A DNA stretch of 40,510 nucleotides from an uncultured Eubacteriales bacterium (GTDB taxonomy: Bacteria > Bacillota > Clostridia > Christensenellales > CAG-138): NCBI GenBank assembly GCA_900540495.1, contig UQGA01000016.1, positions 1-40,510 of the forward strand. The letters run 5' to 3'. Position 1 is the first letter of the stretch. Each line of letters begins with the position of its first letter. Below are positions 29,851 to 37,830 of this stretch, in pieces. The notes below the pieces were generated by a model, which saw only the letters and a list, made by a program, of their open reading frames with translations, was not told the DNA's origin and did not search any database. Made by a program: the position numbers and the translations under genes.

Positions 29851-29910
29851 TATTTCCCCGCTTCCCCCGAAAGGAACTCCCGCTTTCCGTAATTCTCGTT
29901 TGCCGATCTG

Positions 29911-29919
29911 ATTATAACA
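29911..29919 (-). promoter_or_regulatory. Extended -10 promoter before the pseudogene
   Basis: Minus strand TGTTATAAT (29919-29911), a consensus extended -10, about 60 bp before the ATG at 29850. No good -35. It may still drive the pseudogene and the GNAT gene. Confidence 0.5.
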
Positions 29920-30183
29920 CATGCCGGTATCGACCGCCATTGCTGTTTCTGAAAGCGGATTGCCGGGCCGGGGCGCAAAGCCGCAAGGGCCGGCAACACG
30001 GCGGCGCGGCTCTGAACGATCCGCCCACTCCGGACGTTATCATCCCGGGGCAAAAGCCTTGATTGGCGCGCAGACCGGTGGCGATGCAACGCTTGCGTTT
30101 CTGCCGGTGGCAGCCGGATCGAAGCCCACCGGGCAGGGGCCGGCTTAAAGGTGGAGCGGCGGCGGGCGTGGTCAGCCGCTTAC
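29920..30183. other. Intergenic stretch without recognisable gene
   Basis: Between the pseudogene promoter and the tRNA terminator. Frames are short and of low quality on both strands, and I see no RNA motif. Confidence 0.5.
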
Positions 30184-30218
30184 AAAAAAAACGGAGCAGG
30201 CGATCGAACGCCTACTCC
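30184..30218 (-). terminator. Terminator of tRNA-Leu transcript
   Basis: Minus strand GGAGTAGGCG (30218-30209) pairs with CGCCTGCTCC (30202-30193) around TTCGAT, followed by a G and eight T (30191-30184). Confidence 0.9.
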
Positions 30219-30222
30219 AAGA

Positions 30223-30305
30223 TGGTGCGGCAGATGGGACTTGAACCCATACGCTCGCGCACACGCCCCTCAAACGTGCCTGTCTGCCTATTCCAGCACT
30301 GCCGC
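30223..30305 (-). tRNA. tRNA-Leu (anticodon GAG), CCA encoded
   Basis: Acceptor GCGGCAG (30305-30299) pairs with CTGCCGC (30233-30227), followed by A and an encoded CCA (30225-30223). The D-stem is CTG/CAG, with AATAGG in the loop. The anticodon arm is CACGT-TTGAGGG-GCGTG, giving GAG at positions 34-36. The variable arm is long, as in class II tRNAs, and the T-arm is ATGGG-TTCAAGT-CCCAT. Total 83 nt with CCA. It reads CUC and CUU leucine codons. It is a single-gene unit with its own promoter and terminator. Confidence 0.95.
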
Positions 30306-30315
30306 GCACGAAAAT

Positions 30316-30344
30316 AGTATAGCTGCCGGCGGGCGGGTTGTCAA
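30316..30344 (-). promoter_or_regulatory. Consensus promoter of tRNA-Leu gene
   Basis: Minus strand TTGACA (30344-30339), exactly 17 bp, TATACT (30321-30316), 10 bp before the tRNA 5' end. Confidence 0.9.
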
Positions 30345-30405
30345 TTCATTTTTGTAAAAATTGGCGGGACAAAATTGCGCCCGTATCCGGCAAACTAACC
30401 GTATC

Positions 30406-31752
30406 ATGAAACGGTTTTTGCTTCCGATCTGTATTGCTGCGGCGCTGCTGGCCGCGCTGACGGTCTCCGCCTGCGGGCTGATCCGGCGCGACCGGTTGCC
30501 CGCGGATTCGGCGCGCCTGCCGCGGGACGCCGTCGTGGCGGGCGAGGACGTGTCGCGCATGACCATTGCGGAGGCGCGCGCGCGCCTTAGCGGGGCCTGG
30601 GAGCCGCCGGAATACCGCCTGATCCTGCCGGACGGGGCGGAAACGCTGCCGGCGTCCGCGCTCGGGGTTTCCGCCGATGTGGACGCGGCGCTGTTGCAGA
30701 CGTTGAACGGCGAGCCGGTGGCGTCGTTGCCGCTTTGCGTGGATACGGACGCGCTGCGCGAGGGCATCGCCGCGTTTGCCGCCCGGCATGATCGCACGGC
30801 GACGGATGCGACCGTCATATTCGTGCCGGGCAGTGCGGAGGCTTTCTCCTATACCGCAGAACGCGAGGGCCTTCTGATCGATTCGGATGCGCTGTACCAG
30901 GCGGTGCTGCGCGCCATACAGGCAGGGGATACCCGCATCGAGGTGCCGTGCAGCGTACAGGCGCCGGCGGTGACGGAGGCGGCGCTGCGCGAAGAGCATC
31001 GGCTGATCGGCACGTTCACCACCTCGTTTGCCAAGTCGCCGCACAATGCGGAAAACCGTGTGTTCAACATCTGCAAGGCGGCGGAAGCCATCGACGGAAC
31101 GGTGCTCGAACCGGGCGCAACGTTCGACTGCAACGCCGTGCTGGGCGACCGCAACGGAGAGAACGGCTGGCGCATGGCGGCCGCCATCAGCGGGGGCCGT
31201 TATGTGCAGGAATATGGCGGCGGCGTTTGCCAGGTTTCCTCCACGCTGTTCAACGCAGTCCTGCTCGCCGATCTGACCATCACCGAGCGCCATCCGCACA
31301 GCTGGCCCATGGGATATGTCGATATCGGGCGCGATGCGACGATCAGCACCGGCGGCAAGAACTTCTGCTTTGTCAATTCCACCTCCGCCCCGTTGACGGT
31401 GGCGGCGGTTGTGGACGAACAGGCGCAGACGGTGACGCTCTCGCTTTACGGCACGCCGGCGCTGCCGGAGGGGCAGTATGTCGTGGTCTCGTCCGAGAAC
31501 ACCGGCACCCTGCCGGCGTTGCCGGACGAGGTGCTGCTCGATGAGAGCCTGCCGAACCAGACGCGTGTGGTCGAGCGCGAGGGGCGGCAGGGGCGTACCG
31601 CCCGCACATACAAAACATATTACGCGGCCGACGGCACGCAACTGCGCCGGGAGCTCGTCTACGAGGACGTGTACCGCTCCATCGCGGCGCGCATCTATGT
31701 ATCGACCGATCTGTATGCGGCGGAGACGGCCGCAACGGGCGGCGGCGCATGA
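30406..31752 (+). CDS. VanW-family lipoprotein with C-terminal G5-like region
   Basis: 448 residues. A signal peptide with lipobox (LTVSAC, Cys23) predicts a membrane-anchored lipoprotein outside the cell. Residues about 45-200 match the peptidoglycan-binding type domain common before VanW (AGEDVSRMTIAEARARL). The VanW domain follows: GTFTTSFAKSPHNAENRVFNICKAAEAIDGTVLEPGATFD, then EYGGGVCQVSSTLFNAVLLADLTITERHPHSWPM and YVDIGRDATIS. The C-terminus DESLPNQTRVVEREGRQGRTARTYKTYY is a G5-like region. VanW function is not settled; members occur in vancomycin-resistance operons and widely in clostridial envelopes. ATG 30406 is chosen for the signal peptide, but no ribosome site precedes it. Nothing else in the window points to glycopeptide resistance. 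Confidence 0.9.
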   Translation: MKRFLLPICIAAALLAALTVSACGLIRRDRLPADSARLPRDAVVAGEDVSRMTIAEARARLSGAWEPPEYRLILPDGAETLPASALGVSADVDAALLQTLNGEPVASLPLCVDTDALREGIAAFAARHDRTATDATVIFVPGSAEAFSYTAEREGLLIDSDALYQAVLRAIQAGDTRIEVPCSVQAPAVTEAALREEHRLIGTFTTSFAKSPHNAENRVFNICKAAEAIDGTVLEPGATFDCNAVLGDRNGENGWRMAAAISGGRYVQEYGGGVCQVSSTLFNAVLLADLTITERHPHSWPMGYVDIGRDATISTGGKNFCFVNSTSAPLTVAAVVDEQAQTVTLSLYGTPALPEGQYVVVSSENTGTLPALPDEVLLDESLPNQTRVVEREGRQGRTARTYKTYYAADGTQLRRELVYEDVYRSIAARIYVSTDLYAAETAATGGGA

Positions 31753-31852
31753 CCGCCGGCGGGAGCCCAAAACGGGAAATTTGACGGCCCGTTTCAAAAA
31801 ACGTTCATAGAATCGGTGCAAATGGACGCTTTATTCTTGCGCCGGGTTGGAG

Positions 31853-31858
31853 TATAAT
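31853..31858 (+). promoter_or_regulatory. -10 element before pncB
   Basis: TATAAT (31853-31858), 27 bp before the pncB ATG. The -35 at proper spacing is poor (TTTATT, 31830-31835). Confidence 0.5.
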
Positions 31859-31885
31859 GGAACGTACACGAGGGGGTGTTTTGTT

Positions 31886-33319
31886 ATGCGCAACCTGACC
31901 ATGATGACCGACCTGTACCAGCTCACGATGATGTACGGCTATTTCAAGCACGGAATGGCCGGCAACGAGGGCGTGTTCGACGTGTTTTTCCGCCCGCGCA
32001 GCAATATCACGTACGCCATTGCCGCCGGGCTGCAGAGCGTCATCGATTATATCAACAACCTGCATTTTTCCGAGGAGGACCTGGCCTATCTGCGCTCGCT
32101 CAAGCTGTTCGACGAGGCGTTCCTCGCGTATCTGGGCAAGCTGCATTTCACCGGCGAGATCTACGCCATGCGGGAGGGCACGGTCGTGTTCCCGTATGAG
32201 CCGCTCGTGCGCGTCCGCGCGCCGATCATGCAGGCGCAGCTCATCGAAACGGCGCTGTTGACGTTCGTCAACCACCAGACGCTCATCGCCACCAAGGCGA
32301 GCCGCGTGTGCTATGCGGCGGAGGGCGGCGCGGTGCTGGAGTTCGGCCTGCGCCGGGCGCAGGGCGCCGACGCCGGCATCTATGGCGCGCGCGCGGCCGT
32401 CATCGGCGGCTGCTCGGCCACGAGCAACGTGCTCACGGGCGAGATGTTCGGTATCGCGGTGAGCGGCACGCATGCGCACAGCTGGGTCATGAGCTTCCCG
32501 GATGAGCTCAGCGCGTTTCGCGCCTACGCCGAAACGTTCCCGACCGCCTGCCTGCTGCTCGTGGATACGTACGATACGCTGCGCAGCGGCGTGCCGAACG
32601 CCATTACCGTATTCCGGGAGCTGCGCGCGAAGGGGCATGAGCCGCTGGGTATCCGGCTCGACAGCGGCGACCTCGCCTACCTCAGCAAATGCGCGCGCCG
32701 CATGCTGGACGAGGCCGGTTTCCCGGACGCGAAGATCTGTGCCTCGAGCGACCTTGACGAGAATGTCATCCGCGACCTGAAGATGCAGGGCTGTTGCATC
32801 GACACCTGGGGCGTGGGCACGCGTCTCATCACGAGCGAGGACAACCCGGCGCTCGGCGGCGTGTACAAGATGGCGGCGGAGGTCGTGGACGGGCGTATGG
32901 TGCCGAAGATCAAGCTCTCCGACAACCCGGCCAAGGTTACCAATCCGGGTTACAAAAAGGTCTTCCGCCTGTATGATCTCAAGGGTATGGCCATCGCGGA
33001 CCTGATCGCGCTCGACGAGGAGACGATCGACACGTCCAAACCGCTGCGCATCTTTGATCCGGAGCATCCGTACAAGAACATGCTGCTCAAGCGGTTCAAT
33101 GCGCGCGAGCTGCTTGTGCCGGTGTTCCGGGCGGGCAGGCAGGTCTATGCGTCCCCGTCCGTCATGGAGATCCAGGCGTACGCAAAGGCCGAGCTGGCGA
33201 CCATGTGGGACGAGTACCGCCGACTCATGCAGCCGCACATTTACAAGGTGGACCTGTCCGACCGGCTGTATGATCTCAAAAAGCGCATGATCGCAGAGCA
33301 CACGGGAGGCCGCGCATGA
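31886..33319 (+). CDS. pncB: Nicotinate phosphoribosyltransferase
   Basis: 477 residues. Makes nicotinate mononucleotide from nicotinate and PRPP with ATP hydrolysis (EC 6.3.4.21), the entry step of NAD salvage. The N-terminus NLTMMTDLYQLTMMYGYF is the family start. EFGLRRAQGADAGIYGARAAVIGG, GTHAHSWVMSF (His198 is the residue phosphorylated in this family), LVDTYDTL, GIRLDSGDLAYLS and SSDLDENVIRDL follow. The long C-terminal domain marks the PncB2 type. GGGGGTG lies before the ATG at 31886; upstream extension would enter the promoter. Its stop overlaps the next start (ATGA). Confidence 0.95.
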   Translation: MRNLTMMTDLYQLTMMYGYFKHGMAGNEGVFDVFFRPRSNITYAIAAGLQSVIDYINNLHFSEEDLAYLRSLKLFDEAFLAYLGKLHFTGEIYAMREGTVVFPYEPLVRVRAPIMQAQLIETALLTFVNHQTLIATKASRVCYAAEGGAVLEFGLRRAQGADAGIYGARAAVIGGCSATSNVLTGEMFGIAVSGTHAHSWVMSFPDELSAFRAYAETFPTACLLLVDTYDTLRSGVPNAITVFRELRAKGHEPLGIRLDSGDLAYLSKCARRMLDEAGFPDAKICASSDLDENVIRDLKMQGCCIDTWGVGTRLITSEDNPALGGVYKMAAEVVDGRMVPKIKLSDNPAKVTNPGYKKVFRLYDLKGMAIADLIALDEETIDTSKPLRIFDPEHPYKNMLLKRFNARELLVPVFRAGRQVYASPSVMEIQAYAKAELATMWDEYRRLMQPHIYKVDLSDRLYDLKKRMIAEHTGGRA

Positions 33320-33840
33320 AGCGGCCCGGCATGATGTTCTGCTTGCTCGCCGCATTGCTGGCCTTTGCCGCACTGCAGGCGTGCATTCGGGTGGAACCGG
33401 AGATCGCCGGCACGCCGACGCCGTCGGCCTCGCCCACACCACGGCCGGACCCGTTCGAATTGGAGATGACCGCCGCACCCGTGCCGACGGACCTGCTGGG
33501 CAACCACATCGAAATGGACGACCACTATTTCCGCTATTATCTCTCGTTTGGCGACCTGCGCGTGTACGAGTACGGCACGGGTACGTTTCTCGACGGCGTA
33601 TGCGTCAACGCCTATCCGCTGCCGCTCGACGGCGTGGTGAACATCGTGTATTACAGCGAGGACGGCCGCGTCGCCGGCATTGGGCGCATCCACAACGCCG
33701 AGGGCGGCACGCTGCTGGAAAGCGGCAGCAACGCCATCTATGCGGAGATTCAGACCGATATCGACGTGCAGGGCATGGAGTTCGTGCTCGAGATCGAGGA
33801 GCCGTTTGCGCCGGTCGAACCCGCGCCGGACAATGGCTGA
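33316..33840 (+). CDS. Small lipoprotein
   Basis: 174 residues. The N-terminus MKRPGMMFCLLAALLAFAALQAC ends in a lipobox (LQAC, Cys23), followed by a Thr/Pro/Ser-rich spacer (AGTPTPSASPTPRP), the usual tether of Gram-positive lipoproteins. The remaining 110 or so residues look like a compact beta-rich domain (FRYYLSFGDLRVYEYGTGTFLDGVCVNAYPLPLDGVVNIVYY) that I do not recognise. It overlaps the pncB stop by four bases, so it is coupled to pncB. No functional link to NAD salvage is obvious. Confidence 0.85.
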   Translation: MKRPGMMFCLLAALLAFAALQACIRVEPEIAGTPTPSASPTPRPDPFELEMTAAPVPTDLLGNHIEMDDHYFRYYLSFGDLRVYEYGTGTFLDGVCVNAYPLPLDGVVNIVYYSEDGRVAGIGRIHNAEGGTLLESGSNAIYAEIQTDIDVQGMEFVLEIEEPFAPVEPAPDNG

Positions 33841-33867
33841 AGCGACCGAAAGGAGGAAAATACCATT

Positions 33868-34491
33868 ATGAAGGTGTTGCTCATCAACGGCAGCCCGCAT
33901 GCGGACGGCTGCACCGCTGCGGCGCTGAAAGAGGCGGCGGCTGCGCTGCATGCCGAAGGCGTGGAGACGGAGCTGCTCCACGGCGCAGCAAAGCCCGTGC
34001 GCGGCTGCATCGGGTGCGGCGCCTGCGCATCGACGGGGCGCTGCGCGTTCAGCGACGATGTGGTGAACGAGTGCATCGACGCGCTGGCCAAAGCGGACGG
34101 CCTGATCGTCGGTTCGCCGGTCTACTACGCTTCGCCCAACGGCACGCTGCTGAGCCTTCTGGACCGCCTGTTCTATGCCGGCGGCGTCTGCGCGGCGCAC
34201 AAGCCTGCCGCCGCCGTCGTGTCCGCCCGGCGCGCGGGTACCACCGCCTCGCTCGATGTGATCAACAAGTATTTTACTTTCGCGCAGATGCCGGTCGTGT
34301 CCTCCACCTATTGGAACATGGTGCACGGCAGAAACGCGGAGGACGTGGCTGCCGATTTGGAAGGGTTGCAGACCATGCGCAACCTGGCCCGCAACATGGC
34401 GTGGCTGCTCCGCTGCATCGAGGCGGGGCGGCGGGCCGGCTTTGCCGCGCCGCAGGCTGAGCGCGGGAACCGTACAAACTTTATCCGCTGA
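33868..34491 (+). CDS. Flavodoxin-fold FMN reductase family protein
   Basis: 207 residues. The N-terminus MKVLLINGSPHADGCTAAAL is the FMN-phosphate loop of NADPH-dependent FMN reductases. GCIGCGACASTGRCAFSDDV is the iron-sulfur-flavoprotein-like cysteine block (five Cys). GLIVGSPVYYASPNGTLLSLLDRL is the flavin ring site. The cysteine spacing is looser than in true Isf proteins, so a cluster is uncertain. Likely a cytoplasmic flavin-dependent quinone, azo or nitro reductase. AGGAGG lies 9-10 nt before the ATG. It ends the pncB operon before a strong terminator. Confidence 0.88.
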   Translation: MKVLLINGSPHADGCTAAALKEAAAALHAEGVETELLHGAAKPVRGCIGCGACASTGRCAFSDDVVNECIDALAKADGLIVGSPVYYASPNGTLLSLLDRLFYAGGVCAAHKPAAAVVSARRAGTTASLDVINKYFTFAQMPVVSSTYWNMVHGRNAEDVAADLEGLQTMRNLARNMAWLLRCIEAGRRAGFAAPQAERGNRTNFIR

Positions 34492-34494
34492 GCG

Positions 34495-34539
34495 CTGCGG
34501 CCGCCGCCGGGTGCGGACCGGCGAGCGGACGCAGTTTTT
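34495..34539 (+). terminator. Terminator between FMN reductase gene and gpsA
   Basis: CTGCG, CCGC and CGCCGG (34495-34510) pair in order with CCGGCG, GCGG and CGCAG (34518-34534), with single-base bulges, around a 7-nt loop. Five T follow (34535-34539). Confidence 0.85.
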
Positions 34540-34559
34540 ATGGGCTGGAAAGGAAGGGT

Positions 34560-35519
34560 ATGCGCATTTCCGTGATCGGCTGCGGCCGGTGGGGTTCGTT
34601 GATTGCCTGGTATCTCGACCGGCAGGGACATGATGTGACGCTGTACGGGCGCGCCGCTTCGCCGCGCATGCAGCGCTTTCTGGCCGACCGGCGCAACGAT
34701 CTGCTCGAGCTGCCGGCCCGTGTGGCGCTGACGACTTCGCTGCAGGCCGCCTGCGAGGCGGAGACGCTCATCGTTTCCGTCGGCGTACAGAGCCTGCGCG
34801 GCCTGATGGCGGAGCTGTCGCCCCTGGCGCTTTCGGGCAGGACGTTTGTGCTGTGCATGAAGGGACTGGAGGCGGACACCGCTCTGCGGCCGTCGGAGCT
34901 GGCCGCTGCCGCGCTCGGCGCGTCCAACGCTGTGGCCGTGTGGCTGGGACCCGGGCACGTGCAGGAATTCTATCGCGGCGTGCCGAACTGCATGGTGATC
35001 GACAGCGCGGACGAGGCGGTCAAGGCGCGGCTGGTCGCTGCGTTTTCAGGCGACCTTATCCGCTTCTATTACGGCACGGATCTCATCGGCAACGAGATCG
35101 GCGCGGCGACGAAGAACGTCGTCGGCATCGCCGCGGGCATGCTCGACGCGATGGGTCTCTGCACGCTCAAGGGGGCGCTCATGTCCCGCGGCACGCGGGA
35201 GATCGCGCGGCTCATCGAGGCGATGGGCGGCAACGGCCTGTCCGCGTACGGCCTGTGCCACCTTGGCGATTACGAGGCCACCGTATTTTCGCCGTACAGC
35301 CACAATCGGCAATACGGCGAGTCGTTCGTCCGGGGCGAGCCGTATGGGGCGCTGGCCGAGGGATGCCATACCGTGCGCGCGCTGCGCCTGCTGGAGGCGC
35401 GCACCGGGGTTGAACTGCCCATCTGCCGCACCGTCTACGAGATCCTATATCAGGCGCGGGACCCGCGCGAGGCGCTCGGCGCGCTGTTCTCCATGCGCAG
35501 CCTCAAACGCGAGTTCTGA
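34560..35519 (+). CDS. gpsA: Glycerol-3-phosphate dehydrogenase (NAD(P)+)
   Basis: 319 residues. Reduces dihydroxyacetone phosphate to glycerol-3-phosphate for phospholipid synthesis (EC 1.1.1.94). The Rossmann motif ISVIGCGRWGSLIAWYL is at the N-terminus, CMKGLE in the middle, and the catalytic Lys block GNEIGAATKNVVGIAAGMLDAMG in the C-terminal domain. DYEATVFSPYSHNRQYGESF corresponds to the family SRNR region. It is slightly shorter than most GpsA proteins (about 330-340). AAGGAAGGGT precedes the ATG. It stands alone between two terminators, about 10 kb from plsY, whose substrate it makes. Confidence 0.93.
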   Translation: MRISVIGCGRWGSLIAWYLDRQGHDVTLYGRAASPRMQRFLADRRNDLLELPARVALTTSLQAACEAETLIVSVGVQSLRGLMAELSPLALSGRTFVLCMKGLEADTALRPSELAAAALGASNAVAVWLGPGHVQEFYRGVPNCMVIDSADEAVKARLVAAFSGDLIRFYYGTDLIGNEIGAATKNVVGIAAGMLDAMGLCTLKGALMSRGTREIARLIEAMGGNGLSAYGLCHLGDYEATVFSPYSHNRQYGESFVRGEPYGALAEGCHTVRALRLLEARTGVELPICRTVYEILYQARDPREALGALFSMRSLKREF

Positions 35520-35531
35520 ACCGTTGCAGAC

Positions 35532-35563
35532 AAAAGCCCCCTTCCGTGCGGGAGGGGGCTTTT
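35532..35563. terminator. Bidirectional terminator, gpsA and asparaginase genes
   Basis: AAAAGCCCCCTTCC (35532-35545) pairs with GGGAGGGGGCTTTT (35550-35563) around GTGC. The A- and T-tracts let it serve the convergent genes. Confidence 0.9.
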
Positions 35564-35572
35564 CAGATCCCG

Positions 35573-36589
35573 TCAGCAACCGCGCGCGCCGGGATACAGG
35601 ATGTCGTGGGCGACGGGCGTATAGAACAGGCGACGGATCTCGTCGCGTGCCTGCGTCTGGCCGAGAATCCACATCAGCTTTGTAACGACCGCCTCGGTCG
35701 TCATGTCGTACGCCTCCAGTACGCCCGGCACGCCCTTGAGACGGCTGCCGACGCGGTAGAGGCCGATGTCGCTGCCCTCGTTGGGCACCTGCGTGGTCAT
35801 GACGACGGTTTTTCCGCCGTTGGCGGCCTCCGCAATGCGTTCGCAAAATCCGCCCGCCGTGGGTACGCCTCCCACGCCATAGCTTTCGACGATTACGGCG
35901 TCGTTGCGCGCAAGCAGGAAGCCCAGCAGCGCCGCGTCCACGCCCGGAATGAGTTTGAGCAGCGACACGCGGGGATTCAGCGTATCGTAGAAGACGGGGC
36001 CGTCCGGCTTTGGTTCCTCGACATACCGAAGCAACTGTCCGTCGCACAGCACGGCCAGCTCGGGATAGTTGATGCTGGCGAACGCGTGGAAGCTCTTGGT
36101 GCGCACCTTGCGCGCCCGCGTACCGGGGATCACCCGGCCGTCAAACACGATCTGCACGCCGCAGGACGCGTCCGCGCACGCATAGCGGAACGCATCGGAC
36201 AGGTTTGCGTGCGAATCGGTGCTCTCGCGGTCGATGGGTCGCTGCGCGCCGGTGAGCACGACGGGCTTGGGCGAGCGCTGCACGAGGTAGGAGAGCGCCG
36301 CGGCCGTATAGGCCATGGTATCCGTACCGTGCAGCACCACAAAACCGTCGTACGCGTCGTACCGCTCCCGGATGGCCGCCGCCATTGCGAGCCAGTGCGC
36401 GGGGGTCACATCCGTGCTGTCGATGCGGCAAACCTCGGCCGTCTCCACGCGGCACAGCCCCGCCGGAAAATGGAGCCGGCGCAGGATATCGGCCGGGCGC
36501 AGGCGCGGGGCAAGGCCCTCGCCGCTTTCGCTCGAGGCGATCGTACCCCCGGTGGCGATCATGCAGACGCGCTTCTCCCGCTGTTCCAT
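35573..36589 (-). CDS. ansA: Type I L-asparaginase
   Basis: 338 residues. Hydrolyses asparagine to aspartate and ammonia (EC 3.5.1.1). The first catalytic-Thr motif is ATGGTIASS (about 12-20) and the second is VLHGTDTMAYTA (HGTD at 87-90). TGAQRPIDRESTDSHANLSDA and VIVESYGVGGVP are family blocks. There is no signal peptide, so it is the cytoplasmic AnsA type rather than the periplasmic type II. The ATG at 36589 has AGGAGGA 3-4 nt before it; an upstream in-frame ATG would lie inside the promoter. A single gene convergent with gpsA. Confidence 0.95.
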   Translation of the reverse strand: MEQREKRVCMIATGGTIASSESGEGLAPRLRPADILRRLHFPAGLCRVETAEVCRIDSTDVTPAHWLAMAAAIRERYDAYDGFVVLHGTDTMAYTAAALSYLVQRSPKPVVLTGAQRPIDRESTDSHANLSDAFRYACADASCGVQIVFDGRVIPGTRARKVRTKSFHAFASINYPELAVLCDGQLLRYVEEPKPDGPVFYDTLNPRVSLLKLIPGVDAALLGFLLARNDAVIVESYGVGGVPTAGGFCERIAEAANGGKTVVMTTQVPNEGSDIGLYRVGSRLKGVPGVLEAYDMTTEAVVTKLMWILGQTQARDEIRRLFYTPVAHDILYPGARGC

Positions 36590-36620
36590 ATGTCCTCCTG
36601 CGTACAGCCTGTTACTTGAT

Positions 36621-36649
36621 ATCATACCACGCGCGCATCGATTCTACAA
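36621..36649 (-). promoter_or_regulatory. Promoter of ansA
   Basis: Minus strand TTGTAG (36649-36644), 17 bp, TATGAT (36626-36621), 31 bp before the ansA start. Confidence 0.8.
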
Positions 36650-36753
36650 CCGGGCAGGCAAAGGGATGCCCCGGCATTTTGCGCAGGCCGGCGCCCGACG
36701 AACGCTCCATCCGGCGCCGGAATAGAATATGGATGATATCACGGGAAGGCGGG

Positions 36754-37830
36754 ATGGCGTTGTTGCAGGATCAAAACGGCTGGAGCGGCGGGTGCGGGTG
36801 CTGCCCGTATTGTCCGTGCGGGCGCAGGGGGCCGACCGGCGCGACGGGCCCCACCGGCCCGACCGGCGCGCCCGGGACGAATGGGCAGATGGGGCCGACG
36901 GGCACCACCGGCCCCACCGGGCCTGCGGGAGAGCGGGGCGCGACGGGCGCGACAGGCGCAACGGGCGCAACGGGCGCAACGGGCGCAACGGGCGCGACGG
37001 GGGAGCGGGGGGCGACCGGACCCGCCGGCCCGGCCGGCACGGCAGGCGAGGCGGGGGCTACGGGATTGGCCGGCCCCACGGGCGCGACGGGCGCGACGGG
37101 TCCCGCCGGCGGCCCGGTGGGCCCTACCGGACCGACGGGCGATACGGGCGCGACCGGCCCCACCGGTCCCACGGGTCCGACCGGTCCCACCGGTTCGGCG
37201 GGCGCGGACGGCGAGAACGGCCGCACGGGCGATACGGGCGCGACGGGCCCCACCGGCCCCACCGGCCCGACCGGCCCCACGGGTCCCACTGGCCCGACCG
37301 GTCCCACGGGTCCGACGGGCGCGGACGGCGAGAACGGCCGCACGGGCGACACGGGCGCAACCGGCCCCACCGGCCCCACCGGTCCCACGGGTCCGACCGG
37401 CCCGACCGGCCCCACCGGAACGGTTCCGGACGATGCCTTTGCGTCCTTCATGAACGTACAATATCCGCTGCAGATGGGGAGCCTGATCTCGCTGTTCCCG
37501 GACGTGACGGACACGACGGGGAACATCGTGCAGACCGATCTCGAGCATATTACGCTTGAGCCGGGATATTATCTGATTTCTTATAAGGTATCGGCCATCT
37601 TTGCAAGTCCGAATTACATGCAGATCACGCCGAGCTACAACGGCAGCGCGCATCTGGAGACGGGCATTTATTTTGCCACCAGCGCGGATGGTTCCAGCGC
37701 CTGCGGGTCCGCCTTTTTGATTCTGTATGCGCCGGCGCAGACCGTATTCACCCTGGCCTACAACGGTTCCGCCAATGCACGCGATGGTGAAATCAACCTG
37801 ACGATTCTGAAGCTGCGCAGATCTGTATGA
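36754..37830 (+). CDS. Collagen-like spore-surface type protein
   Basis: 358 residues. A Cys-rich start (GGCGCCPYCPCG, five Cys) is followed by roughly 65 Gly-X-Y triplets (about 24-222), mostly GPT and GAT. One Gly too many (GPA-G-GPV) breaks the register near residue 115. The C-terminal domain of about 135 residues (NVQYPLQMGSLISLFPDVTDTTGNIVQ...HITLEPGYYLISYKVSAIF) is the BclA/TNF-like type seen in clostridial exosporium proteins; it should trimerise and nucleate the triple helix. No signal peptide, in line with mother-cell synthesis. Start ATG 36754 follows GGGAAGG by only 4 nt; ATG 36733 is possible. AATAGAATA (36721-36729), with AC at 36702-36703, loosely fits a sigma-K promoter. Confidence 0.88.
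   Translation: MALLQDQNGWSGGCGCCPYCPCGRRGPTGATGPTGPTGAPGTNGQMGPTGTTGPTGPAGERGATGATGATGATGATGATGATGERGATGPAGPAGTAGEAGATGLAGPTGATGATGPAGGPVGPTGPTGDTGATGPTGPTGPTGPTGSAGADGENGRTGDTGATGPTGPTGPTGPTGPTGPTGPTGPTGADGENGRTGDTGATGPTGPTGPTGPTGPTGPTGTVPDDAFASFMNVQYPLQMGSLISLFPDVTDTTGNIVQTDLEHITLEPGYYLISYKVSAIFASPNYMQITPSYNGSAHLETGIYFATSADGSSACGSAFLILYAPAQTVFTLAYNGSANARDGEINLTILKLRRSV
36829..37423 (+). repeat. Collagen-coding GC-rich 9-bp repeat tract
   Basis: Short units such as GGCCCCACC and GGCGCGACG repeat throughout. A larger unit of 117 bp is also seen: GCGGACGGCGAGAACGGCCG starts at 37204 and again at 37321, encoding GADGENGRTGDTGAT twice. Such tracts change length easily. Confidence 0.85.

Noticed and set aside
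30406..31752. Vancomycin-resistance locus
   Set aside because: Only a VanW-domain protein is present; no vanA/B ligase, vanH, vanX or two-component genes.
31765..31800. Inverted repeat AAACGGG...CCCGTTT after the VanW gene as terminator
   Set aside because: The stem is only 7 bp with an 11-nt loop, and it is followed by A, not T, on the coding strand.
36839..37423. Collagen tract as a regulatory minisatellite
   Set aside because: The reading frame is intact with a continuous Gly-X-Y pattern and a folded C-terminal domain, so the repeats are coding.
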